The position numbers were made by a program, and so were the translations under genes. The notes under the pieces are model-generated. The model did no database searches and had not been told where the DNA came from. It saw only the letters and a program-made list of their open reading frames with translations. From Gemmatimonadaceae bacterium (GTDB taxonomy: Bacteria > Gemmatimonadota > Gemmatimonadetes > Gemmatimonadales > Gemmatimonadaceae), in assembly GCA_025358925.1 (NCBI GenBank), contig JANYHT010000065.1:62001-126000 (forward strand): a stretch of DNA of 64,000 nucleotides, written 5' to 3'. Positions 43,428-51,288 of this stretch are shown here, piece after piece (position 1 is the first letter of the stretch; the number at the start of each line of letters is the position of its first letter).

Positions 43428-44122
43428 GCAGCAACGCAAACGTCCCGAGCCTTGATGATCCGCACGGCGGACTCGCACCGGGTCGCGCTGGCGTGCCATT
43501 GGCCGACGCATCGTTCGCGCTGGTGCTCATGCACGGCCGTGGCGATTCACCGGAAGGTTTGTTGCCGCTAGGCCGAGCCGTTGGCGCAGTCGACGGTGCG
43601 GTGATTGCGCCAAGGGCGGCGGGGAATTCGTGGTATCCACAACGGTTTCTCGATCCAGTGTCGATGAACGCGCCATGGCTCGCGTCTGCGCTTTCTGCGG
43701 TCGATCGGGCAGTGCAATCGGCCGTCACTGCGGGCATTCCCGCCGAGCGCATCGTACTCGCGGGATTCTCGCAAGGCGCGTGTCTCACGTTAGAGTATGC
43801 GGCCCGCACACCGCAGCGTTACGGCGGAGTAGCGGCACTCGCTGGAGCGCTCATTGGCGATGATCGCGCGATTCGGCACGACGAGCGTTCGCTCGAAGGT
43901 ACTCCCGTACTGCTCGCGTGTGGCAATGCAGATTTGCACATCCCGGAATCGCACGTGCGCGATTCGGCGCTTTCGTTCGCGGCGTTGGGTGCGGTCGTGG
44001 ACATGCGGATTTATCCAGGCGTCGGACACACCGTCGTCGCCGATCAGCTCGATGCGCTGCGGGCAATGATCGATCAGGTGCGCACGCTTGCTGCAACGTC
44101 AGCAGCAACGCGCGGCCTCTAG
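43424..44122 (+). CDS. Phospholipase/carboxylesterase, MhqD-like
   Basis: 232-residue alpha/beta hydrolase. LVLMHGRGDSPEGLLPLGRA gives the oxyanion region, LAGFSQGACLTLEYA the nucleophile Ser, HIPESH the acid region and GVGHTVVADQ the catalytic His. MhqD of Bacillus, encoded with ring-cleaving dioxygenases, is of this family, and the same pairing occurs here by ATGA overlap. The precise ester substrate is unknown. Confidence 0.86.
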   Translation: MSSNANVPSLDDPHGGLAPGRAGVPLADASFALVLMHGRGDSPEGLLPLGRAVGAVDGAVIAPRAAGNSWYPQRFLDPVSMNAPWLASALSAVDRAVQSAVTAGIPAERIVLAGFSQGACLTLEYAARTPQRYGGVAALAGALIGDDRAIRHDERSLEGTPVLLACGNADLHIPESHVRDSALSFAALGAVVDMRIYPGVGHTVVADQLDALRAMIDQVRTLAATSAATRGL

Positions 44123-44150
44123 CACTCCCAATTTGCGTAGCGGTAGGGCA

Positions 44151-45008
44151 ATGTTCTGTGTGATGCGCATTCCGTGGCTTGCACAGTTGGGTTTCGATTT
44201 TGGCGACGCGCAAACCGCGTTGATCATTGTGCCGACTCCGATGGTGCAACATACGCAACGGTCAGTCGACGCAGTGGTTCCACCGGCAATGGTCGACGTC
44301 TCGCCAAGCGAGCAACGCGAACGGCCGTCGCGCGGGCGTAGCGCCACACGCGCTCGAACCGCCGTGCTGTTTTCACGCTTACAGGATCTTGGACTGCGTG
44401 GAGTTGACGCACTCGTACTGATGCGCACGCGCACGGTCATGGTCTCGTTAAGCGGTCGCACGTTGCGCGTGCATGAAGGCTATGCAGATGCGCCCGAATC
44501 GGTGCTTCATGCGGTTGTGACATTTGCCATGGCCCGCACAAAAGCGGCCAGAACTGCCGCGCGCGATGCGATTCTCTCGCACGATGTCGAACGCGCGCCG
44601 ATGACGCGTCGGACTGAACCGGCGCGACCCGGTGATCTGGCAATCCTCGCACACCTGACGGAGGCACACCGTGAACTCAACGTGCGCTGGTTTGCAGGTA
44701 GCCTGACGACGTTGCCAATTCTGTTGTCTGGACGTATGGCGACGCGATTGGGCCACTACGATCCCGGTACGCGATTTACGGCGGCCGAGATCGTGTTGTC
44801 ACGGAAACACGTGGTGCGACACGGTTGGCGAGAGGCTCTGCACACACTGCTGCACGAAATGGTGCATCAATGGCAACACGAGTCGAATCAAAGTATCGAT
44901 CATGGTCGAGAGTTCCGGCGCAAGTGCCGGGAAGTAGGTATTACAGCGGCAGCGTGTCGTGAGGTGAAGCCGCTTGATACGCGACGTACGAGAAGCGTCT
45001 TCGGTTAG
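44151..45008 (+). CDS. SprT-like zinc metalloprotease
   Basis: 285 residues from ATG 44151 (ATG 44163 also possible). The C-terminal SprT domain has LLHEMVHQWQHESNQSIDHG with the HExxH zinc motif and a later His in DHGREFRRKC, preceded by REALHTLLHE. The N-terminal 130 residues are basic and of unknown role (VLFSRLQDLGLRGVDALVLM). SprT-like proteases act on DNA-bound or cytoplasmic proteins in some systems. It follows the mhqD-like gene by 28 nt and ends before a strong hairpin. Confidence 0.82.
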   Translation: MFCVMRIPWLAQLGFDFGDAQTALIIVPTPMVQHTQRSVDAVVPPAMVDVSPSEQRERPSRGRSATRARTAVLFSRLQDLGLRGVDALVLMRTRTVMVSLSGRTLRVHEGYADAPESVLHAVVTFAMARTKAARTAARDAILSHDVERAPMTRRTEPARPGDLAILAHLTEAHRELNVRWFAGSLTTLPILLSGRMATRLGHYDPGTRFTAAEIVLSRKHVVRHGWREALHTLLHEMVHQWQHESNQSIDHGREFRRKCREVGITAAACREVKPLDTRRTRSVFG

Positions 45009-45040
45009 GCGGGCGGTTTTTCAACCAACAGCGAATACAA

Positions 45041-45076
45041 CAACGCCCCCAACAGCATCTGCTGTTGGGGGCGTTG
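45041..45076. terminator. Strong bidirectional hairpin terminator
   Basis: Perfect 16-bp inverted repeat CAACGCCCCCAACAGC / GCTGTTGGGGGCGTTG with loop ATCT, the strongest hairpin seen in the window. It lies between the convergent SprT-like gene (stop 45008) and the Ig-repeat lipoprotein gene (stop 45108). T-tracts are weak, but GGCGGTTTTTC lies at 45013-45021. Confidence 0.75.
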
Positions 45077-45107
45077 CGACACCAGTCACCGGCACATCAT
45101 CGATCTT

Positions 45108-47942
45108 TTACGGGGTGATCGTGGAACTCCTTCCGCCAAATCTGAAGCTGGAATTTTCCGTTACCGAGGTGAGTCCGCGGAAGCCGCCGTACACGTTGAA
45201 TCCGAAGATGGTTGACGTGCCAGACACCAAGCCCCACGTGTTGTTGAAGCCTGCAACTCCAGACAGATCAGGCAGGTCGAAATCGAAGGTTGCCGAACCC
45301 GTGCCGAAATACGCGCGCGATCCGGTAATCACCCACGTGCGGACGTTGGTTTGCGTAAACGATGCACTCACCACATCGCCGTAATCGGACTGCCACGATC
45401 CCTGCACACGCGGACGCGCATATGGCGCGGACGCAAGGGACGTGAGCGTTGGTGCTGTTGCGGCAGCGCCTAACGTGACCGTTCGCGCGGCGATGTCCTT
45501 GTTGTATTGAAAGACCGCACGTTGCGTCGTTAGCGTGCCTACGGTGGTTGACGCGATCACCGTCGCCGCATGCAAATCGCCCGCTTGGGTGAGCGAACTT
45601 GGCACGCCGATCAGTGTGATCGGGCTCGTCGCGTTTTGTGTGAAATTAATGAAGCTGCCCGAAGCACCGTTCGCCGTCTGAAAAAGACTGAGTGAGGTGA
45701 GAGCCTCACCGTTGGCGTTCGCCACGGTATACGCGGCGCTCGCTGGGGCAACCGCCTCCGCTGCACCGAAATCGAGCACCGCACCAATGGAACCGCCCGC
45801 AGCCGGATTGAGATTGCGACGCACGATCACTTTGTCCTGACCGATGGTGCCCGTCGTAAAGTTGATCGCGGTGCGCGTCGCAATCAGGTCGGTCGAACCA
45901 TCGGTCGCGCCGGTGATGGTGAACGCGCCGTTCGTGCTGACCGACGCCGTGCCGGCGCCGAGCGTCACGGTCGCGGACTGCCCGGCCGCGAGTCCGGCGA
46001 CAGTTCCCGTGACTGACTTGGTGAGCGGATTGCTCACGCACTGTTGCTGAGCAACGCCAGGGAATTCGGACGCGGCGTACAGCAACACCGTCACTTGCAC
46101 ACCATTTCCTGCGCTCGCTACGGCATACGCGACCTGACCGGTCGTGCCTGCGATCGAAAAATTAAACGTGCTATTCGCGCCGATCGTTACGGGCGTCCAA
46201 CTGCCCGTCGAACCGTTGCGAAACGCGAAGAACGCAGGGATGCCATCCGCCGCGCAGAAACGATATGCAACAGCGGCTCCTCCCGTCGCAACAACGGTGA
46301 TGGTCAACGGAACTGTTGCGGTGACGGTTGTGGCGCCTGTAGCCGTCGCCGTAATGGTTGGATTAAACGAGCCAATGGTAGCTGTTGCACTCACAACAAA
46401 CGACAACGATGACGTGGTGCCAGTCACTGCTGCCGGTGTGAATGTTGCCGTCACGCCCGATGGCAACCCTGTGACCGCGAGGTTGACGGCACCCGCAAAT
46501 CCACCAAGGCGTGTGATCGTGACCGTGCTCGCTCCCGTTGCGCCCTGCTGTATGCTGACCGCATTCGCCGCAACGGTGATGCCCTGCGCGGCAGTCACTG
46601 TGAACGCGATCGTACCAGTTTGTGCGGTCACGCCCGTGCCAGTTGCGCGCACAGTGATATTCGTCGCGGCGGCAACAGCGGTCGAGCCAACGGTCAGCGT
46701 AAGCGTACTCGTGGTCACGCCAGCGGTTAATGTTGCTGGAGCAAATGACGCCGTCACTCCAGTCGGCAGATTTTCAGCCGTGAGTGCAATGTCGCCAGTA
46801 AAGCTGCCGACGCGCACGATGGTAACCGTACTCGTAGCCGTAGTACCAACCGCAGCAGACAATGTTGGCGAACCAACGGCGAGCGTAATACTTGGCACCG
46901 GCGCCACCGTCAGCGCTATCGCCGTCGTGCGATCAGTCTGACCCGTTGCTGTTCCACGTACAACGAGATTGTACGTGCCGGCAACCGCTGTTGTCGTGGT
47001 GGTAATTGTGAGCGTCGAGTTGCCCGCTGTTGCAGGGTTCGGCGCAAAGACGCCGGTCACACCTGCCGGTGCGCCTTCGAGTGCCAAGGTCACGTTGCCA
47101 GCAAAGCCACCTGTGCGCGCAACGGTCAGCGTGCTCGTGCCGGTCTGTCCATTCACAATTGAGAGCGACGCAGGACTTGCCGTGAGCGCGAAGTCTGGCG
47201 CGGATGATGCCGTCACGGTGAGTGCGACGGTTGCAGTTTGTGCTGTGACGCCAGTCCCCGATGCGGTCACGACCACTGAACCGGTGGTCGCGGCAGTGCC
47301 AGCAGCAACGGTGAGCGTCAATGTGCTGGACGTGACACCTGCGGTAAGCGTAGCAGGAGCAAATGCTGCGGTGACGCCCGTTGGAAGGCCGGTGGCCGCG
47401 AGCGCAACATCACCCGTGAAACTGCCAACGCGCGTGATCGTGATTGGTACAGTGCCTGACGTTCCAGCAACGGCGGTCAGCGCGCTCGCACCGGCGGTAA
47501 GCGTGATTGCCGGCGTTGGCGCGGTGGTTGGTACCGTCAGGGCAACCGTGATCGTCTTCGTGGTCACGCCCGTGCCAGACGCGGACACCGTAATGGAGTT
47601 CGTACCTGCTACCGCCGAAGTGCCGACAGCGATGGTCAACACACTGGTCGTGGCGCTCGAGGTAATTGAAGCCGGATTGAATGTGACCGTCACGCCCGCT
47701 GGCACGCCGGTCGCGGCAAGTGCGACATCGCCGGTGAATCCGCCGCTGCGCGCGACTGTCAGCGTGGTCGTGGTACTGGTGCCTGCGGTAACCGTCACGG
47801 CACTGGTGTTCGCGCTAAGAGTGATTACGGGCGTCGGTGGAATCACGACGGTGCCACTGTCGGTAGAGCTGCTGCAGGCAACGGCGCTGAGGGCCAGTGC
47901 ACTTGCGAGCCAGCGTCGGATCGAGGTCATCATCGAAGTCAT
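45108..47942 (-). CDS. Large lipoprotein with five Ig-like repeats
   Basis: 944 residues from ATG 47942 (ATG 47930 equally possible). The signal SIRRWLASALALSAVAC has a lipobox Cys at about 22. Residues about 38-550 are five repeats of about 95-100 residues of the type TVARSGGFTGDVALAATGVP, then AGVTVTFNPASITSS and TVALTVP. The remaining 390 residues are unrelated and may carry binding or adhesion activity (AYRFCAADGIPAFFAFRNGS). It is presumably surface-attached; the ligand is not known. No Shine-Dalgarno sequence precedes the start. The repeats create long shadow frames on the other strand. Confidence 0.82.
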   Translation of the reverse strand: MTSMMTSIRRWLASALALSAVACSSSTDSGTVVIPPTPVITLSANTSAVTVTAGTSTTTTLTVARSGGFTGDVALAATGVPAGVTVTFNPASITSSATTSVLTIAVGTSAVAGTNSITVSASGTGVTTKTITVALTVPTTAPTPAITLTAGASALTAVAGTSGTVPITITRVGSFTGDVALAATGLPTGVTAAFAPATLTAGVTSSTLTLTVAAGTAATTGSVVVTASGTGVTAQTATVALTVTASSAPDFALTASPASLSIVNGQTGTSTLTVARTGGFAGNVTLALEGAPAGVTGVFAPNPATAGNSTLTITTTTTAVAGTYNLVVRGTATGQTDRTTAIALTVAPVPSITLAVGSPTLSAAVGTTATSTVTIVRVGSFTGDIALTAENLPTGVTASFAPATLTAGVTTSTLTLTVGSTAVAAATNITVRATGTGVTAQTGTIAFTVTAAQGITVAANAVSIQQGATGASTVTITRLGGFAGAVNLAVTGLPSGVTATFTPAAVTGTTSSLSFVVSATATIGSFNPTITATATGATTVTATVPLTITVVATGGAAVAYRFCAADGIPAFFAFRNGSTGSWTPVTIGANSTFNFSIAGTTGQVAYAVASAGNGVQVTVLLYAASEFPGVAQQQCVSNPLTKSVTGTVAGLAAGQSATVTLGAGTASVSTNGAFTITGATDGSTDLIATRTAINFTTGTIGQDKVIVRRNLNPAAGGSIGAVLDFGAAEAVAPASAAYTVANANGEALTSLSLFQTANGASGSFINFTQNATSPITLIGVPSSLTQAGDLHAATVIASTTVGTLTTQRAVFQYNKDIAARTVTLGAAATAPTLTSLASAPYARPRVQGSWQSDYGDVVSASFTQTNVRTWVITGSRAYFGTGSATFDFDLPDLSGVAGFNNTWGLVSGTSTIFGFNVYGGFRGLTSVTENSSFRFGGRSSTITP
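46290..47830 (-). repeat. Five-fold internal protein repeat
   Basis: Five diverged copies, each about 290 bp, encoding Ig-like modules with the recurring pattern GGFTGDVALAATGLPTGVT and TGVTAQTATVALTV. Copies 2 and 4 are the most similar (ASFAPATLTAGVT and AAFAPATLTAGVT), suggesting duplication within the gene. Confidence 0.8.
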
Positions 47943-48099
47943 TATTGAGGGAGGAGGGGACCGGTCGCTAATTCTAACGTGAATAAGCGCGGCGTGAGGT
48001 TTCAAACCTGCAACATCCATACTCAGCACTTAGCAAACATTACGCTGGCGCTGCTAGATTTCCGTGATAGGCCACACTCACTTCTCGCATCGCGTTTTT
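47943..48099. other. Divergent promoter region of Ig-lipoprotein and gcdH
   Basis: 157 bp. On plus, TAGATT (48055-48060) is a -10 candidate for gcdH with a poor -35. On minus, TAGAAT (near 47978) could serve the lipoprotein gene. A GTG at 48064 lies before the predicted start point and is not favoured. Confidence 0.35.
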
Positions 48100-49338
48100 A
48101 TGGCTCTCGATCTGCTCGCCATCGCCGCAATTCCTGCGCTTCCGTCTGTCGAACTCACAGCGAACGCAGCCGACCTCTTCAACATCGACGCGGCGCTCAC
48201 CGAAGAGGAGCGCGCGATTCGTGACACGATCCGTGCCTTTGTCGATGAAAAAATTCTGCCAATTATTGGCACGTGTTACGTGGAGGGGCGCTTCCCGAAA
48301 GAGCTCATTCCCGAATTGGCTGAGCTTGGCGTGCTCGGTGCGTCGCTGCCTGAGGAGTATGGCTGTGCGGGTTTGTCGAGTGTGGCCTATGGGCTCATCA
48401 TGCAGGAACTCGAGCGTGGCGATTCCGGCATTCGTTCGTTTGCGTCAGTGCAAGGTGCGCTTGTGATGTACCCCATTTTCGCGTTTGGATCGGAAGCACA
48501 AAAGCGCCATTATCTGCCGAAATTGGCGAAAGCCGAACTCATCGGGTGCTTTGGGCTTACTGAACCGGATTTTGGGTCAAATCCGTCGGGTATGATCACG
48601 CGTGCGCGTCAGCAGTCCGATGGCAGTTGGGTGATCAATGGCGCCAAGATGTGGATCACCAACGGGTCGATGGCCGACATCGCAATTATTTGGGCAAAGA
48701 CGGGCGACAGTACCGACGACACGTCTATTCGTGGATTTATTGTCGATACAAAGTCGCCAGGCTTTACCGCGCGTGATCAGAAAGGCAAGCTGTCGTTGCG
48801 CGCGAGCGATACGTCAGAATTGGTGCTCGTGGACGTGCATGTACCGAGTGATGCGCTGTTGCCGGAGTCGGGTGGACTGAAAAGCCCGCTTATGTGTTTG
48901 ACGCAAGCACGGTTTGGTATTTCGTGGGGCGTGTTGGGTGCCGCACTCGCCTGTTTTGAAGAGGCGGTGTTGTACGCGAAAACACGCGTGATGTTTGACC
49001 GTCCCATTGGTGGATTCCAAATTCAGCAGGTGCGGTTGGCTGATATGCTCACCGAAATTGTGAAGGGGCAATTGGTCGCGCTGCATCTCGGTCGACTCAA
49101 AGACGCTGGCAACTTCACGCCAACACAAGTGTCGCTTGCGAAGCGAAACAACGTGGATATCGCGACGAACATCGCGCGGGAAACGCGACGCCTGTTGGGC
49201 GGCAACGGCATTCTCGCCGAGTATGGAGCACTGCGGCACATGGCGAATCTGGAAAGCGTGTATACCTACGAAGGCACGCACGATGTGCACTCGCTGATCC
49301 TGGGTCAGGCGATCACGGGACTAAGCGCATTTAAATAA
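48100..49338 (+). CDS. gcdH: Glutaryl-CoA dehydrogenase (acyl-CoA dehydrogenase family)
   Basis: 412 residues. FAD-dependent oxidative decarboxylation of glutaryl-CoA to crotonyl-CoA in lysine/tryptophan degradation, passing electrons to ETF. Evidence: GASLPEEYGCAGLSSVAYGL, CFGLTEPDFGSNPSGM, VINGAKMWITNGSMADI, and RRLLGGNGILAEYGALRHMA with the catalytic Glu in SVYTYEGTHDVHSLIL, a hallmark of GCDH. The downstream etfB and etfA genes fit its electron acceptor. ATG 48100 agrees with family length; GTG 48064 is in frame but doubtful. Confidence 0.88.
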   Translation: MALDLLAIAAIPALPSVELTANAADLFNIDAALTEEERAIRDTIRAFVDEKILPIIGTCYVEGRFPKELIPELAELGVLGASLPEEYGCAGLSSVAYGLIMQELERGDSGIRSFASVQGALVMYPIFAFGSEAQKRHYLPKLAKAELIGCFGLTEPDFGSNPSGMITRARQQSDGSWVINGAKMWITNGSMADIAIIWAKTGDSTDDTSIRGFIVDTKSPGFTARDQKGKLSLRASDTSELVLVDVHVPSDALLPESGGLKSPLMCLTQARFGISWGVLGAALACFEEAVLYAKTRVMFDRPIGGFQIQQVRLADMLTEIVKGQLVALHLGRLKDAGNFTPTQVSLAKRNNVDIATNIARETRRLLGGNGILAEYGALRHMANLESVYTYEGTHDVHSLILGQAITGLSAFK

Positions 49339-49360
49339 AAAAGACGACGCTCGCGTCACA

Positions 49361-49389
49361 TTGCCCGGTCGAGAGCGTCGGCCTAGCTT
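49361..49389 (+). promoter_or_regulatory. Promoter of etfBA
   Basis: TTGCCC (49361-49366), 17-nt spacer, TAGCTT (49384-49389). The start point would be near 49396, giving a leader of about 40 nt with GGAG before GTG 49437. CGACGCTC...GAGCGTCG around it could also form a weak terminator stem for gcdH. Confidence 0.6.
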
Positions 49390-49436
49390 CCGACAGTTCG
49401 CCCCAGCCTTCTTGTCTTCCAGATGGAGCCGTCGCG

Positions 49437-50189
49437 GTGAAGATTGCCGTGTGTATTAAGCGCGTCCCGGTGATGGAAGTAAAGTTTGTCATTGCCGCAG
49501 ACGGAACCCGCATCGAAGAGGCGGGCCTCAAGTATGACGTCAACGATTTTGATCTCTGGGCGGTTGAAGCCGCCTTGCAACTCAAAGAAAAAGCTGGTGC
49601 TGGCGAAGTGGTGGTGATCTCGCTTGGCGTTGATGCGGCGCAAGAGCAAATTCGCAAAACATTGGCGATGGGCGCCGATCGCGGAGTGCTGTTGAAAGCC
49701 GACACGACGCCTGCGGACGGTTTCGCGGTGGCGCAGGCGCTCGCGTCCGAGTTGAAGGATGGTGGGTACGACCTCGTGTTGTTTGGTCGTATTGCCATCG
49801 ACTCGATGAATCAGATGACCGGACCGATGGTGGCCGAGCTACTGGATTTGCCCTGTGTGACGAACGTGTTCAAACTCGATATTGCGAGTGGACGCGGCGT
49901 GGCGCAGCGCGCGCTCGATGGTGCAGTGGAGGTCGTAGAGTTTCCGCTTCCTGCGGTGCTGACCATTGACGATGGCTTGAACAAAGAACGGTTGCCGTCG
50001 CTGAAAGGCATCATGGCGGCGAAGAAAAAATCCTTGGACATCAAGCCCGCACAGTTTGGCGATGTACATGTGTCGGTGAAGCAGATGGCGCTTCCTCCCG
50101 AGCGCGCCGCCGGACGCATTTTGGGTGACAGCGCGGCGGCCGTGCCTGAACTCGTGCGACTTCTCCAGACTGAAGCGAAGGTACTCTGA
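49437..50189 (+). CDS. etfB: Electron transfer flavoprotein subunit beta
   Basis: 250 residues. MKIAVCIKRVPVMEVKF opens the ETF domain, EQIRKTLAMGADRGVLL is typical, and VNDFDLWAVEAALQLKEK matches the beta subunit. With EtfA it carries electrons from acyl-CoA dehydrogenases such as GcdH to the quinone-reducing oxidoreductase. GTG start with GGAG about 9 nt upstream. The start of etfA follows the stop by one nucleotide. Confidence 0.94.
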   Translation: MKIAVCIKRVPVMEVKFVIAADGTRIEEAGLKYDVNDFDLWAVEAALQLKEKAGAGEVVVISLGVDAAQEQIRKTLAMGADRGVLLKADTTPADGFAVAQALASELKDGGYDLVLFGRIAIDSMNQMTGPMVAELLDLPCVTNVFKLDIASGRGVAQRALDGAVEVVEFPLPAVLTIDDGLNKERLPSLKGIMAAKKKSLDIKPAQFGDVHVSVKQMALPPERAAGRILGDSAAAVPELVRLLQTEAKVL

Positions 50190-50190
50190 G

Positions 50191-51180
50191 ATGGCCAACG
50201 TTCTTGTATTTGCAGAGACGCGTAGCGGTGAGCTGCGCAAGGTCGCGCTGGAGGCGGTGACCGCTGCTCGCGCGTTGGCGGATATGTCGGGTGGTGGAGC
50301 CGTGCACGCGGTCGTTGCCGGCGCCAGCGGTGTCGCGTCGCTCGCCGATGCATTGGCGCAGCACGGCGCGGACACAGTGCTGTTGCTCGAACACGCGGGT
50401 TTCGCGCAGTACAATCCAGAAGCGCTCGCCGCCACACTGGCGAACGTGCTGCGCAGTGGTACGTATCGCTACGGACTGTTTAGCGCGACGGCGCAGGGAC
50501 GGGACTTGTCGCCGCGTATCGCAGCAAAGTTGCGCATTGGACTGGTGGCGGATGTCACGGGCTTTGCGGTGGATGGCGAAACCGTGCTCGGTACACACCC
50601 GCAAAACAATGGCAAGTTGGTCGCCACGCTTGCGTTGTCAGGATCGCCATCGTTGGTGTCGGTGCGTCCATCTGCGATGCAACCGGCGGTACACGCGAAA
50701 CCCGTGGTGACGGAGAGTCTTGCATCGGCGACTGATCCGGCAGCGTCACGTGTCAAAGTGACGGAACTACGGCAGGGTGGCACTGGCAAGATTGATCTTG
50801 GTGATGCGTCGGTGATTGTCGCCGGCGGCCGAGGTCTCAAGGCACCTGAAAACTTCAAGCTGTGTGACGACCTTGCCGAGGCATTTGGTAATGCGGCCGT
50901 TGGGGCGACGCGTGCCGTGACGGATGAAGGATGGCGACCGCATTCGGATCAAATTGGACAGACTGGTCGCAACGTTAGTCCGAATTTGTACATCGCGGTG
51001 GGCATCTCGGGCGCAATTCAGCATCTCGCCGGCATGCGCACGTCGAAGACGATCGTGGCAATCAACAAAGACAAGGACGCGCCGATTTTTAAGATTGCCG
51101 ACTACGGCATTGTGGGCGATGTGTTCGAGATTGTGCCGGCGTTGACGGATGCGATCCGGAAGGCGAAGGCGCAGGGGTAA
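50191..51180 (+). CDS. etfA: Electron transfer flavoprotein subunit alpha
   Basis: 329 residues. The N-terminal ETF domain starts MANVLVFAETRSGELRK; the C-terminal FAD domain contains VIVAGGRGLKAPENFKL, GATRAVTDEGWRPHSDQIGQ and LYIAVGISGAIQHLAGMRTS, standard for EtfA. ATG 50191 lies 1 nt after the etfB stop; a longer in-frame start inside etfB is not needed. A hairpin terminator follows. Confidence 0.95.
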   Translation: MANVLVFAETRSGELRKVALEAVTAARALADMSGGGAVHAVVAGASGVASLADALAQHGADTVLLLEHAGFAQYNPEALAATLANVLRSGTYRYGLFSATAQGRDLSPRIAAKLRIGLVADVTGFAVDGETVLGTHPQNNGKLVATLALSGSPSLVSVRPSAMQPAVHAKPVVTESLASATDPAASRVKVTELRQGGTGKIDLGDASVIVAGGRGLKAPENFKLCDDLAEAFGNAAVGATRAVTDEGWRPHSDQIGQTGRNVSPNLYIAVGISGAIQHLAGMRTSKTIVAINKDKDAPIFKIADYGIVGDVFEIVPALTDAIRKAKAQG

Positions 51181-51201
51181 GTGGGTGTGTGGGTGTACAC
51201 G

Positions 51202-51233
51202 AAGGCCGCGTCGGGGATATTCGATGCGGCCTT
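51202..51233 (+). terminator. Terminator downstream of etfA
   Basis: Stem AAGGCCGCGTCG / CGATGCGGCCTT, 12 bp with one wobble and an 8-nt loop, followed by TCGTATTGG. It separates etfBA from the next gene, which has its own promoter. Confidence 0.6.
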
Positions 51234-51253
51234 TCGTATTGGTGACACTCGCC

Positions 51254-51282
51254 TTGTCCACGCAAAACCCGACCCCTAGCTT
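51254..51282 (+). promoter_or_regulatory. Promoter of the Fe-S oxidoreductase gene
   Basis: TTGTCC (51254-51259), 17-nt spacer, TAGCTT (51277-51282). The ATG at 51289 is 7 nt beyond the hexamer, exactly where transcription should start. No Shine-Dalgarno sequence is present. This is the clearest leaderless candidate of the window. Confidence 0.65.
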
Positions 51283-51288
51283 GGCCGC

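Noticed and set aside
46144-47982. Long open frames on the plus strand antisense to the Ig-repeat lipoprotein
   Set aside because: They follow from the biased codons of the repeats on the minus strand, are Val/Ala-rich without domains, and lack ribosome binding sites.
48064-48099. GTG start 36 nt upstream for glutaryl-CoA dehydrogenase
   Set aside because: It lies only 3 nt after a probable -10 element and the added residues do not match the family.
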